Below the pieces are notes generated by a model. That model was given only the letters and a program-made list of their open reading frames with translations, did not search any database and had not been told where the DNA came from. Shown piece by piece: positions 20,035-29,805 of a DNA stretch of 64,000 nt; the stretch's first letter is position 1, and every line of letters starts with the position of its first letter. A program made the position numbers and the translations under genes. Source of the stretch: Candidatus Promineifilum breve (GTDB lineage Bacteria; Chloroflexota; Anaerolineae; Promineifilales; Promineifilaceae); contig NZ_LN890655.1 in assembly GCF_900066015.1 (NCBI RefSeq), positions 3,925,164 to 3,989,163 on the forward strand. The letters are read 5' to 3'.

Positions 20035-21203
20035 ACCTAATCGACGACATTGCTCAACGGCCGGAAGTCGCCGCGGCCTGTGCCTCATTCCACGCGCGAC
20101 TGGAGACGATCCTCGATCAGATCGTCGCCATCCAACAAATCCCCGCGCCCACCTCTGACGAAGGGCAGCGGGCCCGCTACGTCGAGGAGCGGTTTCGGGC
20201 GCTCGGCCTGGCCGACGTGCGCCGCGACGGGCTGAACAACGTCTACGGCCGCGCGCCGGGCAGCGATGCCGCGCGCCGGCCGCTGGTGCTGACGGCCCAC
20301 CTGGACACCGTGTTTCCGACCGATACCGACCTCGCCGTCCGCCGCGACGGGGCGCTCTACCACGGCCCCGGCATCGGCGACAACTCGACCGGGGTGGCCG
20401 GGCTGCTGGTGGTGGCCGAGGCGTTGCGCGAGCAGCGTATCCCTCATGCCGCCGACATCCATTTCGTCGCCAACGTCGGCGAGGAGGGATTGGGCGATCT
20501 GCGCGGGATGCGCGCCGTGGTCGACCACTTCGGCGGCGCGGCCACCTACGTGGTGGTCGAGGGCGGCCTCTACGGGCAACTGACCCATCAGGCCATCGGC
20601 GTGCGCCGCTATCGGGTCGAGGTGACCGCGCCGGGCGGCCACTCCTGGGGCTCGTTTGGCGCGGCCAGCGCCATCCACGTCCTCGGCCGGCTCATTGCCG
20701 CCATCGACGGGCTGAACGTGCCGGTGGAGCCGAAGACGACCTACAACGTGGGCATCATCGAGGGCGGCCTGTCGATCAACACCATCGCCGCCGCGGCCCG
20801 GCTCTGGCTCGATTTGCGTTCGGAGTCGCCCGAGGCGCTAAACCGGCTCGTCGGTCAGGTACACGACATCGCGCGCGAGATGAGCGACCAGTACGCCGCG
20901 CGGGGCGAGGGGGTGGGCATCGATCTGATCGAGGTCGGTAACCGCCCGGCGGGCCACATCCCGCGCCGGTCGCCCATCGTGGCCGCGGCCGACGCCGCGC
21001 TGCGGGCCGTGGGCTGCGCCGAGGTGCGCTACATCGTCAGCAGCACCGACGCCAATATCCCCCTCAGCCGGGGCTATCAGGCGGTCTGTCTGGGCCTGAC
21101 GCACTCCACCAACTGCCATCGCACGGATGAATACATCGACGTGACCCATTTACCGGCCGGCCTGGGCCAGTTGCTCCTGGTAACCCTGGCCGCGGCCGGC
21201 TAA
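20031..21203 (+). CDS. M20-family metallopeptidase
   Basis: 390 residues. Zinc-site residues typical of the M20 family are seen: His90 and Asp92 in TAHLDTVFP, Asp117 in [10 protein letters not shown], and Glu151-Glu152 in NVGEEGLGD; a late histidine is in [12 protein letters not shown]. The dimerisation (lid) domain begins near [11 protein letters not shown]. The family includes PepT-like aminotripeptidases and amidohydrolases, and the exact substrate cannot be read from sequence. The ATG overlaps the hflX stop by 4 nt, so translation is probably coupled. Confidence 0.9.
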   Translation: MNLIDDIAQRPEVAAACASFHARLETILDQIVAIQQIPAPTSDEGQRARYVEERFRALGLADVRRDGLNNVYGRAPGSDAARRPLVLTAHLDTVFPTDTDLAVRRDGALYHGPGIGDNSTGVAGLLVVAEALREQRIPHAADIHFVANVGEEGLGDLRGMRAVVDHFGGAATYVVVEGGLYGQLTHQAIGVRRYRVEVTAPGGHSWGSFGAASAIHVLGRLIAAIDGLNVPVEPKTTYNVGIIEGGLSINTIAAAARLWLDLRSESPEALNRLVGQVHDIAREMSDQYAARGEGVGIDLIEVGNRPAGHIPRRSPIVAAADAALRAVGCAEVRYIVSSTDANIPLSRGYQAVCLGLTHSTNCHRTDEYIDVTHLPAGLGQLLLVTLAAAG

Positions 21204-21255
21204 ACCATTGGCCTGCGCGGCAACGCGCGGCCGTTCATCACAGGGGGATACTCCC

Positions 21256-22389
21256 ATGCAATTTGAATTGAACGCAGAACAGCGCGCCCTGCGGGACGTG
21301 GTTCACGATTTCGTGGCCGCCGAGCTACGGCCGCGCGCCCGCCACACCGACGAGACGGGCGAATTCAACTGGCCGGCGACGCGCAAGATGGGGCCATTGG
21401 GCCTGTTGGGGCTGGAAGTGCCCGAAGCGTACGGCGGCGCGGCGCTCGATGCCATCAGCGTTGCCATCGTCATCGAGGAGTTGGGTTGGGGTTGCGGCTC
21501 CACGGCGCTGGCGATCGCCGCCCACAACGGACTGGGCCTCGGCCCCCTCGTCGCCTTTGGCAGCGAGGCGCAGAAGCGCGAATGGCTGCCGCGCCTGACG
21601 AGCGGCCAGGGCAAGCTGGCCTGCCTCAGCCTGACTGAGCCAGGCGCGGGGTCAGACCTGAAGGGCGGGGTGAAGACGCGGGCCGTGGCCGAGGGCGACT
21701 CGTGGATCATCGACGGGGCCAAGATGTGGATGACCAACGCCTCCATCTCTGACCTGATGGTGGTGCTGTGCCGCACCGACCGTGACGCCTTGAGCCACAT
21801 CCTGGTGCCCAGCGACACGCCGGGCATCACCATCGGCCCGCCGGAGAAGAAGATGGGGCTGCACGGTTCGCCGACCCATGCCGTCACCTTCGACGAGGTG
21901 CGCGTGCCGCGGGCCAACCTGCTGGGCGGGGAAGGGCGCGGCCTGGCGCAGACGTTGGCGACGCTCGATAGCGGCCGCGTCGGCATCGGTGCGCTGGCCC
22001 TCGGTCTGGCCCAGGCGGCCTACGAGGAGGCGCTGAAGTATGCCCAGCAGCGGGAAGCGTTCGGCCAGCCCATCGCCAACTTCCAGGCCATCCAGTGGAT
22101 GCTGGCCGACGCGGCGACGGAGATCGAAGCTGCCCGGCTGATGGTTCACAAGGCAGCCTGGCTGAAGGGGTTGGGGCGGCCGTATAGCCAGATGGCGTCG
22201 ATGGCCAAACTCTTCGCCACCGAGGTCAGTGAGCGCGTCTGCCGCAACGCCATCCAGATTCACGGTGGCTTCGGCTACAGTAGCGAGTTCGAGGTGGAGC
22301 GCATGTACCGCGATACCCGCCTGATGACCATCGGCGAGGGAACGAGCGAGATCCAGCGGTTGGTGATTGCGCGGCATCTGCTGAGCTGA
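21256..22389 (+). CDS. acyl-CoA dehydrogenase
   Basis: 377 residues, standard size. FAD-dependent alpha,beta-dehydrogenation of an acyl-CoA. It carries both family signatures: LTEPGAGSDLKGGVKT near 140 and the C-terminal QIHGGFGYSSEFEVERMYRD, followed by IGEGTSEIQRLVIARHLL with the expected catalytic glutamate. Chain-length preference (short, branched or glutaryl) is not resolved. The ATG at 21256 is preceded by a G-rich CAGGGGGAT; a TTG 48 nt earlier gives non-homologous sequence. The gene ends directly against a block of 8-nt repeats and faces the next gene convergently. Confidence 0.93.
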   Translation: MQFELNAEQRALRDVVHDFVAAELRPRARHTDETGEFNWPATRKMGPLGLLGLEVPEAYGGAALDAISVAIVIEELGWGCGSTALAIAAHNGLGLGPLVAFGSEAQKREWLPRLTSGQGKLACLSLTEPGAGSDLKGGVKTRAVAEGDSWIIDGAKMWMTNASISDLMVVLCRTDRDALSHILVPSDTPGITIGPPEKKMGLHGSPTHAVTFDEVRVPRANLLGGEGRGLAQTLATLDSGRVGIGALALGLAQAAYEEALKYAQQREAFGQPIANFQAIQWMLADAATEIEAARLMVHKAAWLKGLGRPYSQMASMAKLFATEVSERVCRNAIQIHGGFGYSSEFEVERMYRDTRLMTIGEGTSEIQRLVIARHLLS

Positions 22390-22473
22390 GCAGGGGAGCG
22401 GGGGAGCAGGGGAGAAGGGGAGAAGGGGAGATCGTGCACCCCTGCTCCCTTTCTCCCCTGCCCCCCTGCCCTC
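22390..22473. repeat. 8-nt tandem repeat block with inverted halves between convergent genes
   Basis: The left half is built from GGGGAGCA-like units and the right half from their reverse complement (CCTGCTCC-like). The block fills the whole gap between two convergent stop codons. A closely similar block lies at 33557-33642. The halves could fold into a long G/C hairpin that ends transcription from both sides. Confidence 0.75.
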
Positions 22474-23943
22474 TTACGGCATTTCCCGCGGCCGCGGGAA
22501 CGGCGTCGCCTGATTGCCCAGCAACTCCGGCCCCAGCAGCGTCGGCGGGTTGGGGCGGAAGAGCTCAACGTCGATGCGGCCGAGGCCGGGATCGAAGATG
22601 TAGTAGTGACTGACGGCGTAATCGGCCAGCGGCGCGATGAGGCGCTGGGCCTGGTTGGCGATGCCGCCGAACTGCGGCCCCAGATACCAGATGGCCGCGC
22701 CCTTGACCTGTGGATAGGCGGCATAGAGCCACGACGACCAGGCAATATCCTCCAGCGCCGGAACCGGCTCCGGCACGGAATCATATTCCCAGCCCCACTC
22801 GGTGATCAGGACGGTTGGCCGCGGGATGCCGTACTTATCGCAGACGTTGAATAGCGCCTGGAAGCGGCCGACGAGATAGGGATAGGGGATATGGGCTGGG
22901 TTGGGTTCCGACGTGGCGCAAAAAGGGGCGATGCACTCCGTCGTCAGGCTGTACTCATGCAGCGCCACCGCCACCTGATCGGGATGCTCGCCCGCGTAAC
23001 GCAGGAATTCGAGCATGGCCGGGTGCTCCCAATCCTCCGGTTCCGGCACGCCGGTGGAGAAGGCGAAGGCGGCGTAGCGATACCCCTCGGCCACCGCCAG
23101 TTTGGCCGTCGCCAGCGAAAAGCGCCCTAATCGCTCGATCTGTAGCTGTCCGTCGTCGCCGGAGCGGCCCGGCTCATTGAGTGTCTCCACCCAGTAATAT
23201 TCCTTCTCCAGTTCAGGCGGCTGGTCGTCGCGATTGAGTTGCCAACTGACGGCTGCGGCCTCCTCGGGCGACAACGCTCGGTTATAGAAAGGGGCCTCAT
23301 AGGGGGGCTTGGTCAGCCGAAAGACGAGTGTATGATCGACAAACCGTCCGGCGGCCTCGTTGGCCTTCATAAGGTTTTGCGCTTCAAAGATAGGGCCGCC
23401 GGCGTCGGCGCTCTTCAGGAAGAAGGGTACGCCGGCATCGTTGAGCTTGCGCATGTAGTCGCCTAATCCCATGGCGTTGCCGCCCGGCCCGGTGTGGAAG
23501 CCGATGTTGACGAATCCCAGTTCCAGTCCATTGGCCTGGGCCGTGGCCCGCGCGGCCTCGAAATCGATGGGCGGGATGGCGACGACGACGGTCGGCGGCG
23601 GCAGGGCCGGGCCGAGCGTCGGCGCGGGGGTTGGGCTGGGGGTTTCGGTCGGGCCGGGCGTGGGGTCGAGCGCGCTGCCGAAGATGGCCGGGGCGAAGCC
23701 TTCCGGCGTGCCCTCGGCCGAAGGTGCGGCCACGGTCGCCGCTCCTCTGATCGCTGCGGGAGTAATAAAGGCGATGGCCTCGACCGCCGCCGCGCCCTGG
23801 GTTGGCCTGTTGTTGATCGACACCGACAAACCCGCGCAGCCGGCCAACGCCAACCCGACTATCACCGGCCAGAACAGAGCCGCCCACAACCGGTTGCCGC
23901 GCCATTGAATGATTGTATGAATGGTACTTCTGGGATTGTTCAT
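22474..23943 (-). CDS. predicted lipoprotein with a glycoside hydrolase-like (clan GH-A) fold
   Basis: 489 residues from the ATG at 23943, which has AGGGAG upstream. A type II signal peptide ends in a lipobox LAGC with Cys36, so it should be anchored in the outer leaflet. A Pro/Thr/Ala-rich linker spans about 65-125. The remaining domain resembles a TIM-barrel glycosidase: a WVETLNEPGRSG segment (possible acid/base Glu) and VLITEWGWEYD (possible nucleophile Glu). The specificity, and even whether it is catalytic, is uncertain. A second protein of the same general type is at 37992. It is convergent with the acyl-CoA dehydrogenase. Confidence 0.72.
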   Translation of the reverse strand: MNNPRSTIHTIIQWRGNRLWAALFWPVIVGLALAGCAGLSVSINNRPTQGAAAVEAIAFITPAAIRGAATVAAPSAEGTPEGFAPAIFGSALDPTPGPTETPSPTPAPTLGPALPPPTVVVAIPPIDFEAARATAQANGLELGFVNIGFHTGPGGNAMGLGDYMRKLNDAGVPFFLKSADAGGPIFEAQNLMKANEAAGRFVDHTLVFRLTKPPYEAPFYNRALSPEEAAAVSWQLNRDDQPPELEKEYYWVETLNEPGRSGDDGQLQIERLGRFSLATAKLAVAEGYRYAAFAFSTGVPEPEDWEHPAMLEFLRYAGEHPDQVAVALHEYSLTTECIAPFCATSEPNPAHIPYPYLVGRFQALFNVCDKYGIPRPTVLITEWGWEYDSVPEPVPALEDIAWSSWLYAAYPQVKGAAIWYLGPQFGGIANQAQRLIAPLADYAVSHYYIFDPGLGRIDVELFRPNPPTLLGPELLGNQATPFPRPREMP

Positions 23944-23984
23944 AACGCTCCCTAGACTATACCTCACTTGGCCGCCTGGCAACC

Positions 23985-24050
23985 CCGCTCAATGTAAAAA
24001 CTCTGCGCCCTCCGCGTCTTCCCTTCGCGTCCTCCGCGTTCCGCTACTCA
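23985..24050. repeat. CCTCCGCGTC-type repeat stretch in the gap before the ATP-grasp gene
   Basis: The 181-nt gap between the divergent lipoprotein and ATP-grasp genes contains repeats of CCTCCGCG spaced by about 10 nt. They are of the same dispersed, near-decameric type seen elsewhere in the window. No reading frame is supported here. Confidence 0.4.
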
Positions 24051-24111
24051 TTCTTGGACTTTGGAAAAGCCCCGCCGCGACCCCGGATTCGGAAGTGAAC
24101 GGTATTGCCAC

Positions 24112-24117
24112 TATAAT
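24112..24117 (+). promoter_or_regulatory. -10 element of the ATP-grasp gene (leaderless candidate)
   Basis: A perfect TATAAT is followed by 7 nt and then the ATG at 24125. There is no Shine-Dalgarno. The -35 region is weak (TTCGGA at 18 nt). Confidence 0.5.
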
Positions 24118-24124
24118 AGACCCG

Positions 24125-25384
24125 ATGCTGCCCACTACCGAACCACCGCCCCGGCTACTGTTGCTGACGACCACGCGCTCCTATCGTCTGGACGACTTTC
24201 GCGCCGCGGCCGAACGGCTGGGCGTCGAAATCGTTGTCGGCCTCGACCTGCCGGACGCATTGGCCGAGCAATGGCCCGACGCCCTGCCGCTGCCGTTCGG
24301 CGACGAGGCCGAGGCCGCCCGGCGCATTGTGGCGGCAGCGGCCGAGCGCCCATGGCAAGGGATTCTGTCTGTCGATGACAGCGGCAGCATTGTGGCCGCC
24401 ACGGCCGCCGCGGCCCTCGATCTGCCCCACAACGACCCGGCGGCGGCCGAGGCGGCGCGCGACAAGGCCATCATGCGCCGGCTGTTGCGCGACGGCGGCG
24501 TGGCCGTGCCCTGGTTCCGGCAATTCACCACCGCCGACGACCCGGCCGACGTGACCCGCGTCGCGCCTTACCCCTGCGTCGTCAAGCCGGTCAACCTGAA
24601 CGGCAGCCGCGGCGTCATGCGCGCCGATACGCCCGCCGAATTGGAAGCGGCCATTGCCCGCCTGACGCGGCTCATCGGTCGGGACTCGCCCGAAGCGCGG
24701 CCGTATCTGGTGGAAAGCTACCTGCCCGGCGTTGAGGTGGCTCTGGAGGGGCTGCTCGACAACGGCCGGCTGATCGTGCTGGCCCTGTTCGACAAGCCCG
24801 ACCCGCTCGATGGGCCGTTCTTCGAGGAGACGCTCTACGTCACGCCCTCGCGCCTGGAGCTTGATACGCAGGCGGCTATCACAGCCACGACCGCCGCCGC
24901 GGCCCGCGCTCTGGGCCTCGTGGCCGGGCCAATCCACGCCGAACTGCGCGTCAATGACGGCGGCGTGTGGATCGTGGAGATCGCCGGGCGCTCCATCGGC
25001 GGGTTGTGCTCGCGGGTGTTGCGTTTCGGCGTCGCTGCCTCGCTGGAGGAGTTGATTCTGCGCCAGGCGGCCGGGCTGGGGCTGGGCGATACGACGCGCC
25101 GGGCGGGGGCAGCCGGGGTGATGATGATCCCTATCCCGGAGGCGGGGCTGCTGCGCGTCGTGGCTGGCGTCGATGAGGCCGCGGCCGTGCCCCTCATCGA
25201 GAGCATCGAGATCACCGCCCGGCTCAACTACCCACTGGTTCCCCTGCCGGAAGGCGACAGCTACCTCGGCTTCATCTTCGCCCGCGGCGCGTCGCCGGCC
25301 GATGTGGAGGCCGCCTTGCGCCAGGCCCACGCCTGCCTGCGCTTCACGATTGACGCGCTACTACCAGTAATCAATGTTCAGTAG
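24125..25384 (+). CDS. ATP-grasp ligase with LAL_C2-like C-terminus
   Basis: 419 residues. The middle is an ATP-grasp fold: PCVVKPVNLNGSRGVMRAD, YLVESYLPGVEVALEGLL and HAELRVNDGGVWIVEIAGR, the last providing Mg/ATP ligands. The N-terminal 100 residues form a preATP-grasp Rossmann-like domain and the C-terminus (from about AGVMMIPIPEAGLLR) resembles the L-amino-acid ligase C2 domain. Such proteins join a carboxylate to an amine, for example in dipeptide or carnosine-like synthesis; the substrates here are unknown. No biosynthetic partner genes lie beside it. The start is fixed by the upstream -10 element. Confidence 0.82.
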   Translation: MLPTTEPPPRLLLLTTTRSYRLDDFRAAAERLGVEIVVGLDLPDALAEQWPDALPLPFGDEAEAARRIVAAAAERPWQGILSVDDSGSIVAATAAAALDLPHNDPAAAEAARDKAIMRRLLRDGGVAVPWFRQFTTADDPADVTRVAPYPCVVKPVNLNGSRGVMRADTPAELEAAIARLTRLIGRDSPEARPYLVESYLPGVEVALEGLLDNGRLIVLALFDKPDPLDGPFFEETLYVTPSRLELDTQAAITATTAAAARALGLVAGPIHAELRVNDGGVWIVEIAGRSIGGLCSRVLRFGVAASLEELILRQAAGLGLGDTTRRAGAAGVMMIPIPEAGLLRVVAGVDEAAAVPLIESIEITARLNYPLVPLPEGDSYLGFIFARGASPADVEAALRQAHACLRFTIDALLPVINVQ

Positions 25385-25439
25385 GTAAGTATGATCTACT
25401 GACCTACTGATCACTGCCCACTGTCCACTATCCACTAGA
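25385..25439. repeat. degenerate 7-nt repeats between convergent genes
   Basis: The gap between the ATP-grasp gene and sucB holds degenerate heptads (CTACTGA, TCACTGC, CCACTGT, CCACTAT). They resemble the CTGACCA heptads at 51700-51730 and the TCTGTGG heptads at the window end. Confidence 0.6.
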
Positions 25440-26708
25440 TCACCCTTCCAGCAACAACGCCTCCGGGTCCTCGACCAACTGTTTCACGCGCACGAGGAAT
25501 TGCACCGCCTCGCGGCCGTCGACGATGCGATGGTCGTAGCTGAGGGCCACGTACATCATCGAGCGGATGACGATTTGGCCGTCGCGGACGACCGGGCGCT
25601 CCTGGATGTTGTGCAGCCCCAGAATGGCGACCTGCGGCGGGTTGAGGATGGGCGTGCTCAGCATCGAGCCGAAGACGCCGCCGTTGGTGATGGTGAACGT
25701 GCCGCCGCGCAGGTCTTCCAGCGACAGCGTGCCGTCGCGCGATTTGACGGCGAAGTCGCGCACGCTGCTCTCGATGGCGGCGAAACTCAGGCGGTCGGCG
25801 TCGCGAATGACGGGCACGACCAGCCCCTCCTCCGCGCCGACGGCGATGCCCACGTCGTAGTAATATTTCAGCACGATCTCGTCGCCCTGAATCTCGGCGT
25901 TGATGCGGGGGAAAGCCTTGAGCGCACCGATGGCCGCCTTGACGAAGAACGAGGTGAAGCCGAGCTTGACGCCATAGCGCTTGACGAATTCGTCCTGCCG
26001 CCGGGCGCGCAATTCCATGACCGCGCCCATGTCGATCTCGTTGAAGGTCGTCAGCATGGCCGCCGTATGCTGGGCCTCCACCAGGCGCTGGGCGATGGTG
26101 CGGCGGCGGCGTGACATGCGCTGGCGTTCCTCGCGGCGTGCGGTCGTGGGGGATGCGGACAGGGGCGATGCTGTTGGCGCGGGTTGGGTTGGCGGTGTGG
26201 GGGCGGTCGTCGGCGCACTCGTGGTCACTGGCGCGCCATCCGGCTCGACCCGGGCGGCCACGTCCTGCTTGGTGACTCGCCCGCCCGCGCCGCTGCCGCT
26301 CACCTGGGCCAGATCGACCCCCTCGGCCTCGGCCATGCGTCGGGCGACGGGCGTCGCTTTTTCCTTCTCGGTCGCTTTGTCGGCCGGTTTGGCGGCGGCG
26401 GCGGGTTCAGCCGCCGTAGTGGCTATGGTGGATGCCTGTGGTGGTTGGGCGGTTGGCGCGGCCGTCGCGCCGTCGCCGCCGATTGTGCCCAGCACGTCGC
26501 CGATGCGCACGTCGCTGCCGGCCGGGTGGCGGATGTCGGCCATCACGCCGGCGGCCGTCGCCCCGACCTCGATGTCTACCTTGTCCGTCTCCAACTCCAC
26601 GATCACGTCGCCGACCTTGACGCTGTCGCCCACTTTGACGCGCCATTCGCCCACGGTGGCCTCGACGACCGATTCGCCCAACTCGGGCACAACGATGTCT
26701 GTGGTCAT
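25440..26708 (-). CDS. sucB: 2-oxoglutarate dehydrogenase E2, dihydrolipoamide succinyltransferase
   Basis: 422 residues. The N-terminal lipoyl domain has [11 protein letters not shown] with lipoyl-Lys43. An Ala/Pro/Thr-rich linker leads to the peripheral subunit-binding domain ([27 protein letters not shown], about 120-160). A second linker and the acyltransferase core follow, ending in [17 protein letters not shown] with the catalytic His and Asp. The first residues [14 protein letters not shown] and the neighbouring E1 support the succinyl form over other 2-oxoacid complexes. The ATG overlaps the sucA stop by 4 nt. No E3 (dihydrolipoamide dehydrogenase) gene is adjacent, so E3 must be encoded elsewhere. 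Confidence 0.94.
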   Translation of the reverse strand: MTTDIVVPELGESVVEATVGEWRVKVGDSVKVGDVIVELETDKVDIEVGATAAGVMADIRHPAGSDVRIGDVLGTIGGDGATAAPTAQPPQASTIATTAAEPAAAAKPADKATEKEKATPVARRMAEAEGVDLAQVSGSGAGGRVTKQDVAARVEPDGAPVTTSAPTTAPTPPTQPAPTASPLSASPTTARREERQRMSRRRRTIAQRLVEAQHTAAMLTTFNEIDMGAVMELRARRQDEFVKRYGVKLGFTSFFVKAAIGALKAFPRINAEIQGDEIVLKYYYDVGIAVGAEEGLVVPVIRDADRLSFAAIESSVRDFAVKSRDGTLSLEDLRGGTFTITNGGVFGSMLSTPILNPPQVAILGLHNIQERPVVRDGQIVIRSMMYVALSYDHRIVDGREAVQFLVRVKQLVEDPEALLLEG

Positions 26709-29506
26709 TCGCTCACCTCATCCGCAAGTTCGTAAGCCCGATCGAGTAGGGTTTTCTGATGTAATGAATGCATGCCCATGGAGCCTTCGGCCGGCGCGGC
26801 GCGGCGCGGCCGGGCGATCAGACGCAGCGGCACAGCGTCGTCGAGCAGCCGTTGCAGGCGCGGGTGAATAAAATCCCACGCCCCGGCATTGGCCGGCTCT
26901 TCCTGCAACCAGACGACCTCGGTCGCCCCCGGATACGCTTGTAAAATGGCGGTCACTTCGGCGGCCGGGAACGGGTAGAGTTGCTCCACCCGCGCCAGGG
27001 CGATGTCGGGCCGCGCGGCGCGGCGGCTGTCGGCGATCATATCGACGTAGACCTTGCCGCTGCACAGGATGATCCGGCGCACCGCCGCCGGATCGGCCGC
27101 GGCCTGGGCGTCGTCGATCACCGGCTGCCAGCGCCCCTCGGCCAACTCGCGCAAGGCGGAGTAGATCAGCGGGTTACGCAGCAGGCTCTTGGGCGTCATC
27201 ACGATCAGCGGCAGCGGGTCGGAGGTCAACAACTCCGCCTGGCGGCGCAACAGATGGAAATATTGGGCCGCCGTCGTGGCATTGGCGACCCGGATATTGG
27301 TCTCGGCCGCCGCTTGCAGGAAGCGCTCCAGCCGGCCGGTCGAATGATCCGGCCCTTGCCCCTCGTAGCCGTGGGGCAGCAGCAGCACGAGCGACGATTT
27401 CAATTCCCACTTGGCGTTGCCGGAGGTGACGTACGCATCGATGATGGCCTGCGCGGTATTGATGAAGTCGCCGTATTGCGCTTCCCAGACCACCAGCCGC
27501 TCCGGGGCCTGGATGCTGTAGCCGTACTCGAAGCCGATGACGCCCGCTTCCGAGAGGGGGCTATTGCGCACCTCGAAGGCCGCCCGCGCCTGAGGGATTT
27601 GTTGCAGGGGGATGTGAACCGCGCCAGTGGTGTCGTCGCGCAGCAGGGCGTGGCGCTGGCTGAAGGTGCCGCGTTCCACGTCCTCGCCGGTCAGACGGAC
27701 GGCCACACCGTCCGCCAGGATGGAGGCGAAGGCCAGCGTTTCGGCCGTGGCCCAGTCGATGGTCGCCGCGTCCGGGTCGGCCAGGATGTCGCGCCGCCGC
27801 TCCAGCGTGCGGGCCAGCTTCTTGTTGAGGGTGAAGCCGGGCGGATAGCGCAGCAACGCCTCGTTCAGGGCGATGAGCTTGTCGGCGGCCACGGCGGTGC
27901 GCGCCTGACGGGCCGCCCCGGCCGGCGGCGGCGGCAACTGCGGCTCCAGGGCGGCGGCCGGTTCGGGCGGCAGCGCCTGGAAGATTTCGTTCAGGGTGTC
28001 CAGTTGCTCCTTGAGCATCCTGTCCCCCTGGTCGGCGGTGATGTCACCCCGTTCCGCCAGCGCCGTGGCCCACAGGCGGCGCGTGGTGGGGTGCTTATCC
28101 ACACGGCTGTACATTTGCGGCTGGGTGAAGCGCGGCTCGTCCCCTTCGTTGTGGCCGTAGCGCCGGTAGCCGACGAGATCGATGACGAAATCGGTGTGGA
28201 ATTCGCGGCGGTAGGCGCAGGCCAGGCGGGCCACCTCGACGCAGGCTTCGGGGTCATCGGCATTGACGTGGACGATGGGAGCCTTAAACCCTTTCGCCAG
28301 GTCACTGGCATAGAGCGTACTGCGGCTTTCCCATTGCGAAGTGGTGAAGCCGATCTGGTTGTTGGCGATGACATGGATCGTGCCGCCGACACGGTAGCCG
28401 CGCAGCCGTTGCAGATTGAGCGTTTCGGCCACGATGCCCTGGCCGGGGAAGGCGGCGTCGCCGTGGATGGTGATGGGCAGGACGACGTGGGGATCGAAAA
28501 AAGGCCGGCCCGGCTGGTCGACGCGGCTGCCGGCGGCGCGGGCCATCCCGGCGATGACCGGATTGACGTGCTCCAGATGGCTGGGATTGGGGGCCATCGT
28601 CACCACCAGATCGACCATGTCGCCGTTGCTCATGGCGCGACTGGCTCCCGCGTGGTACTTCACGTCGCCCGTCCAGCCCAGATATTCGCGCGCGCCGTAC
28701 TCTTCGCCGGCCGTGTCGCGGAACTCTTGCAGGATTTCGGCGTAGGATTTGTTGAGAATGTGGGCCAGCACGTTCAGCCGGCCGCGATGGGCCATGCCGA
28801 TTAGGATGGTATAGATGCCCGCTTCGGCCGCTTCGTTCAGCATCACGTCGAGCATGGGCACCATCATGTCCAGTCCCTCGACGGAAAAGCGCGTCTTGCC
28901 GGGGAAGATGCGGTGCAGGAATTGCTCGAACGCTTCGACTTTGGTCAGCTGTTCCAGCAGGCGGCGTGGGTCGAGCGGGTCGTTGGGGGGGCGGAAGCGG
29001 CGAGTTTCGGCCGCCTCGCGCAGCCAGGCGCGTTCTTCGGGCAGGCGGATGTGGTCGTAATCGTAGCCGATGGTGGCGGAGTAGATACCGCGCAACTGGG
29101 TGATGGCGGCGTGGGCGTCGGCCGCGCCGCCAAAGGGGCCGCCGATCAGCGCCGCCGGCAGGGCGCGCAAATCGGCGTCACTGAGGCCGTGGGCCGACGG
29201 GTGCAGCGCCGGATCGCCGGGCGGGTCGGCCAGGCCCAAGGGATCGATGGCGGCGGCCAGATGACCATATTCGCGTATGGCATTGGCCAGGTTGACCGCG
29301 CCCATGATCTTGTCGGCCGAGGGGCCGGCGGGCGGGGCGGGCGAGGTGGCCGCGGGCGCGCTGGGAAGGCCATCGGCCGGCGGCGACCAGCGCTCGAAGG
29401 CGGCGCGCAGGGCCGGATCAACGCTGGTGGGGTCGGCGCGAAAGCGGTCGTAAAGTTCGAGAACGTAGCCGGCGTTGGGGCCGTGGAACTCCTGCCAAAA
29501 ATCCAT
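26705..29506 (-). CDS. sucA: 2-oxoglutarate dehydrogenase E1 component
   Basis: 933 residues, the normal length. This thiamine diphosphate enzyme decarboxylates 2-oxoglutarate and passes succinyl to E2. The N-terminus [17 protein letters not shown] matches the usual E1o start. Within it are [14 protein letters not shown], the ThDP/Mg region [17 protein letters not shown] with [11 protein letters not shown], and [19 protein letters not shown]. The C-terminal transketolase-like half carries [21 protein letters not shown] promoter with -10 TAATAT ends 7 nt before the ATG and there is no Shine-Dalgarno, so the sucAB message is probably leaderless. The stop overlaps the sucB start, giving coupled translation of the two subunits. 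Confidence 0.97.
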   Translation of the reverse strand: MDFWQEFHGPNAGYVLELYDRFRADPTSVDPALRAAFERWSPPADGLPSAPAATSPAPPAGPSADKIMGAVNLANAIREYGHLAAAIDPLGLADPPGDPALHPSAHGLSDADLRALPAALIGGPFGGAADAHAAITQLRGIYSATIGYDYDHIRLPEERAWLREAAETRRFRPPNDPLDPRRLLEQLTKVEAFEQFLHRIFPGKTRFSVEGLDMMVPMLDVMLNEAAEAGIYTILIGMAHRGRLNVLAHILNKSYAEILQEFRDTAGEEYGAREYLGWTGDVKYHAGASRAMSNGDMVDLVVTMAPNPSHLEHVNPVIAGMARAAGSRVDQPGRPFFDPHVVLPITIHGDAAFPGQGIVAETLNLQRLRGYRVGGTIHVIANNQIGFTTSQWESRSTLYASDLAKGFKAPIVHVNADDPEACVEVARLACAYRREFHTDFVIDLVGYRRYGHNEGDEPRFTQPQMYSRVDKHPTTRRLWATALAERGDITADQGDRMLKEQLDTLNEIFQALPPEPAAALEPQLPPPPAGAARQARTAVAADKLIALNEALLRYPPGFTLNKKLARTLERRRDILADPDAATIDWATAETLAFASILADGVAVRLTGEDVERGTFSQRHALLRDDTTGAVHIPLQQIPQARAAFEVRNSPLSEAGVIGFEYGYSIQAPERLVVWEAQYGDFINTAQAIIDAYVTSGNAKWELKSSLVLLLPHGYEGQGPDHSTGRLERFLQAAAETNIRVANATTAAQYFHLLRRQAELLTSDPLPLIVMTPKSLLRNPLIYSALRELAEGRWQPVIDDAQAAADPAAVRRIILCSGKVYVDMIADSRRAARPDIALARVEQLYPFPAAEVTAILQAYPGATEVVWLQEEPANAGAWDFIHPRLQRLLDDAVPLRLIARPRRAAPAEGSMGMHSLHQKTLLDRAYELADEVSE

Positions 29507-29513
29507 GGGCGGG

Positions 29514-29543
29514 ATATTAGCAGCAGATCATCTCCTTCGCCAA
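29514..29543 (-). promoter_or_regulatory. promoter of sucAB (leaderless)
   Basis: On the minus strand TTGGCG (29543-29538), an 18-nt spacer and TAATAT (29519-29514) end 7 nt before the sucA ATG at 29506. Confidence 0.5.
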
Positions 29544-29550
29544 CGGCGTT

Positions 29551-29778
29551 TTAGCCTGTACTGAGTCCCACCCAGAAATGATGGGGCAACACGGTGCGCG
29601 TGCGCTGCACCTTCACCGGCCCCACGCTCATTTCCTCTTCGGCAAAGGTGGCGGTGTTGACCAGGCACAGGTCGGGGGCAGAGCCGTATTTCTGGCGGTA
29701 ATAATCGACCGCACGTTGCACTTTTTCGTCCAGGGTGCGCCGGGCGTCCGCGTCGAGCCACAACATTCCTGATTTCAT
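29551..29778 (-). CDS. small conserved-looking protein of unknown function in the SOS-controlled unit
   Basis: 75 residues, mixed alpha/beta by eye: DARRTLDEKVQRAVDYYRQK is an amphipathic helix and PDLCLVNTATF a possible strand. No domain is recognised. AGAGGTG upstream of the ATG and a 27-nt gap after the FtsK-like gene support a real gene in an operon with it. It would therefore share the LexA box at 31073. It might be a partner of the ATPase, but nothing in the sequence proves that. Confidence 0.65.
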   Translation of the reverse strand: MKSGMLWLDADARRTLDEKVQRAVDYYRQKYGSAPDLCLVNTATFAEEEMSVGPVKVQRTRTVLPHHFWVGLSTG

Positions 29779-29805
29779 GGGTCACCTCTTGGGAACAAAC
29801 AGTCC

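Noticed and set aside
22474..23943. Assignment to one named glycoside hydrolase family
   Set aside because: Only two candidate glutamates and a general barrel look are visible; the family cannot be decided without a profile search.
26981..28804. Plus-strand reading frame of about 607 residues opposite sucA
   Set aside because: Composition is that of an antisense shadow (His/Arg/Gln/Gly-rich) and sucA is fully conserved on the other strand.
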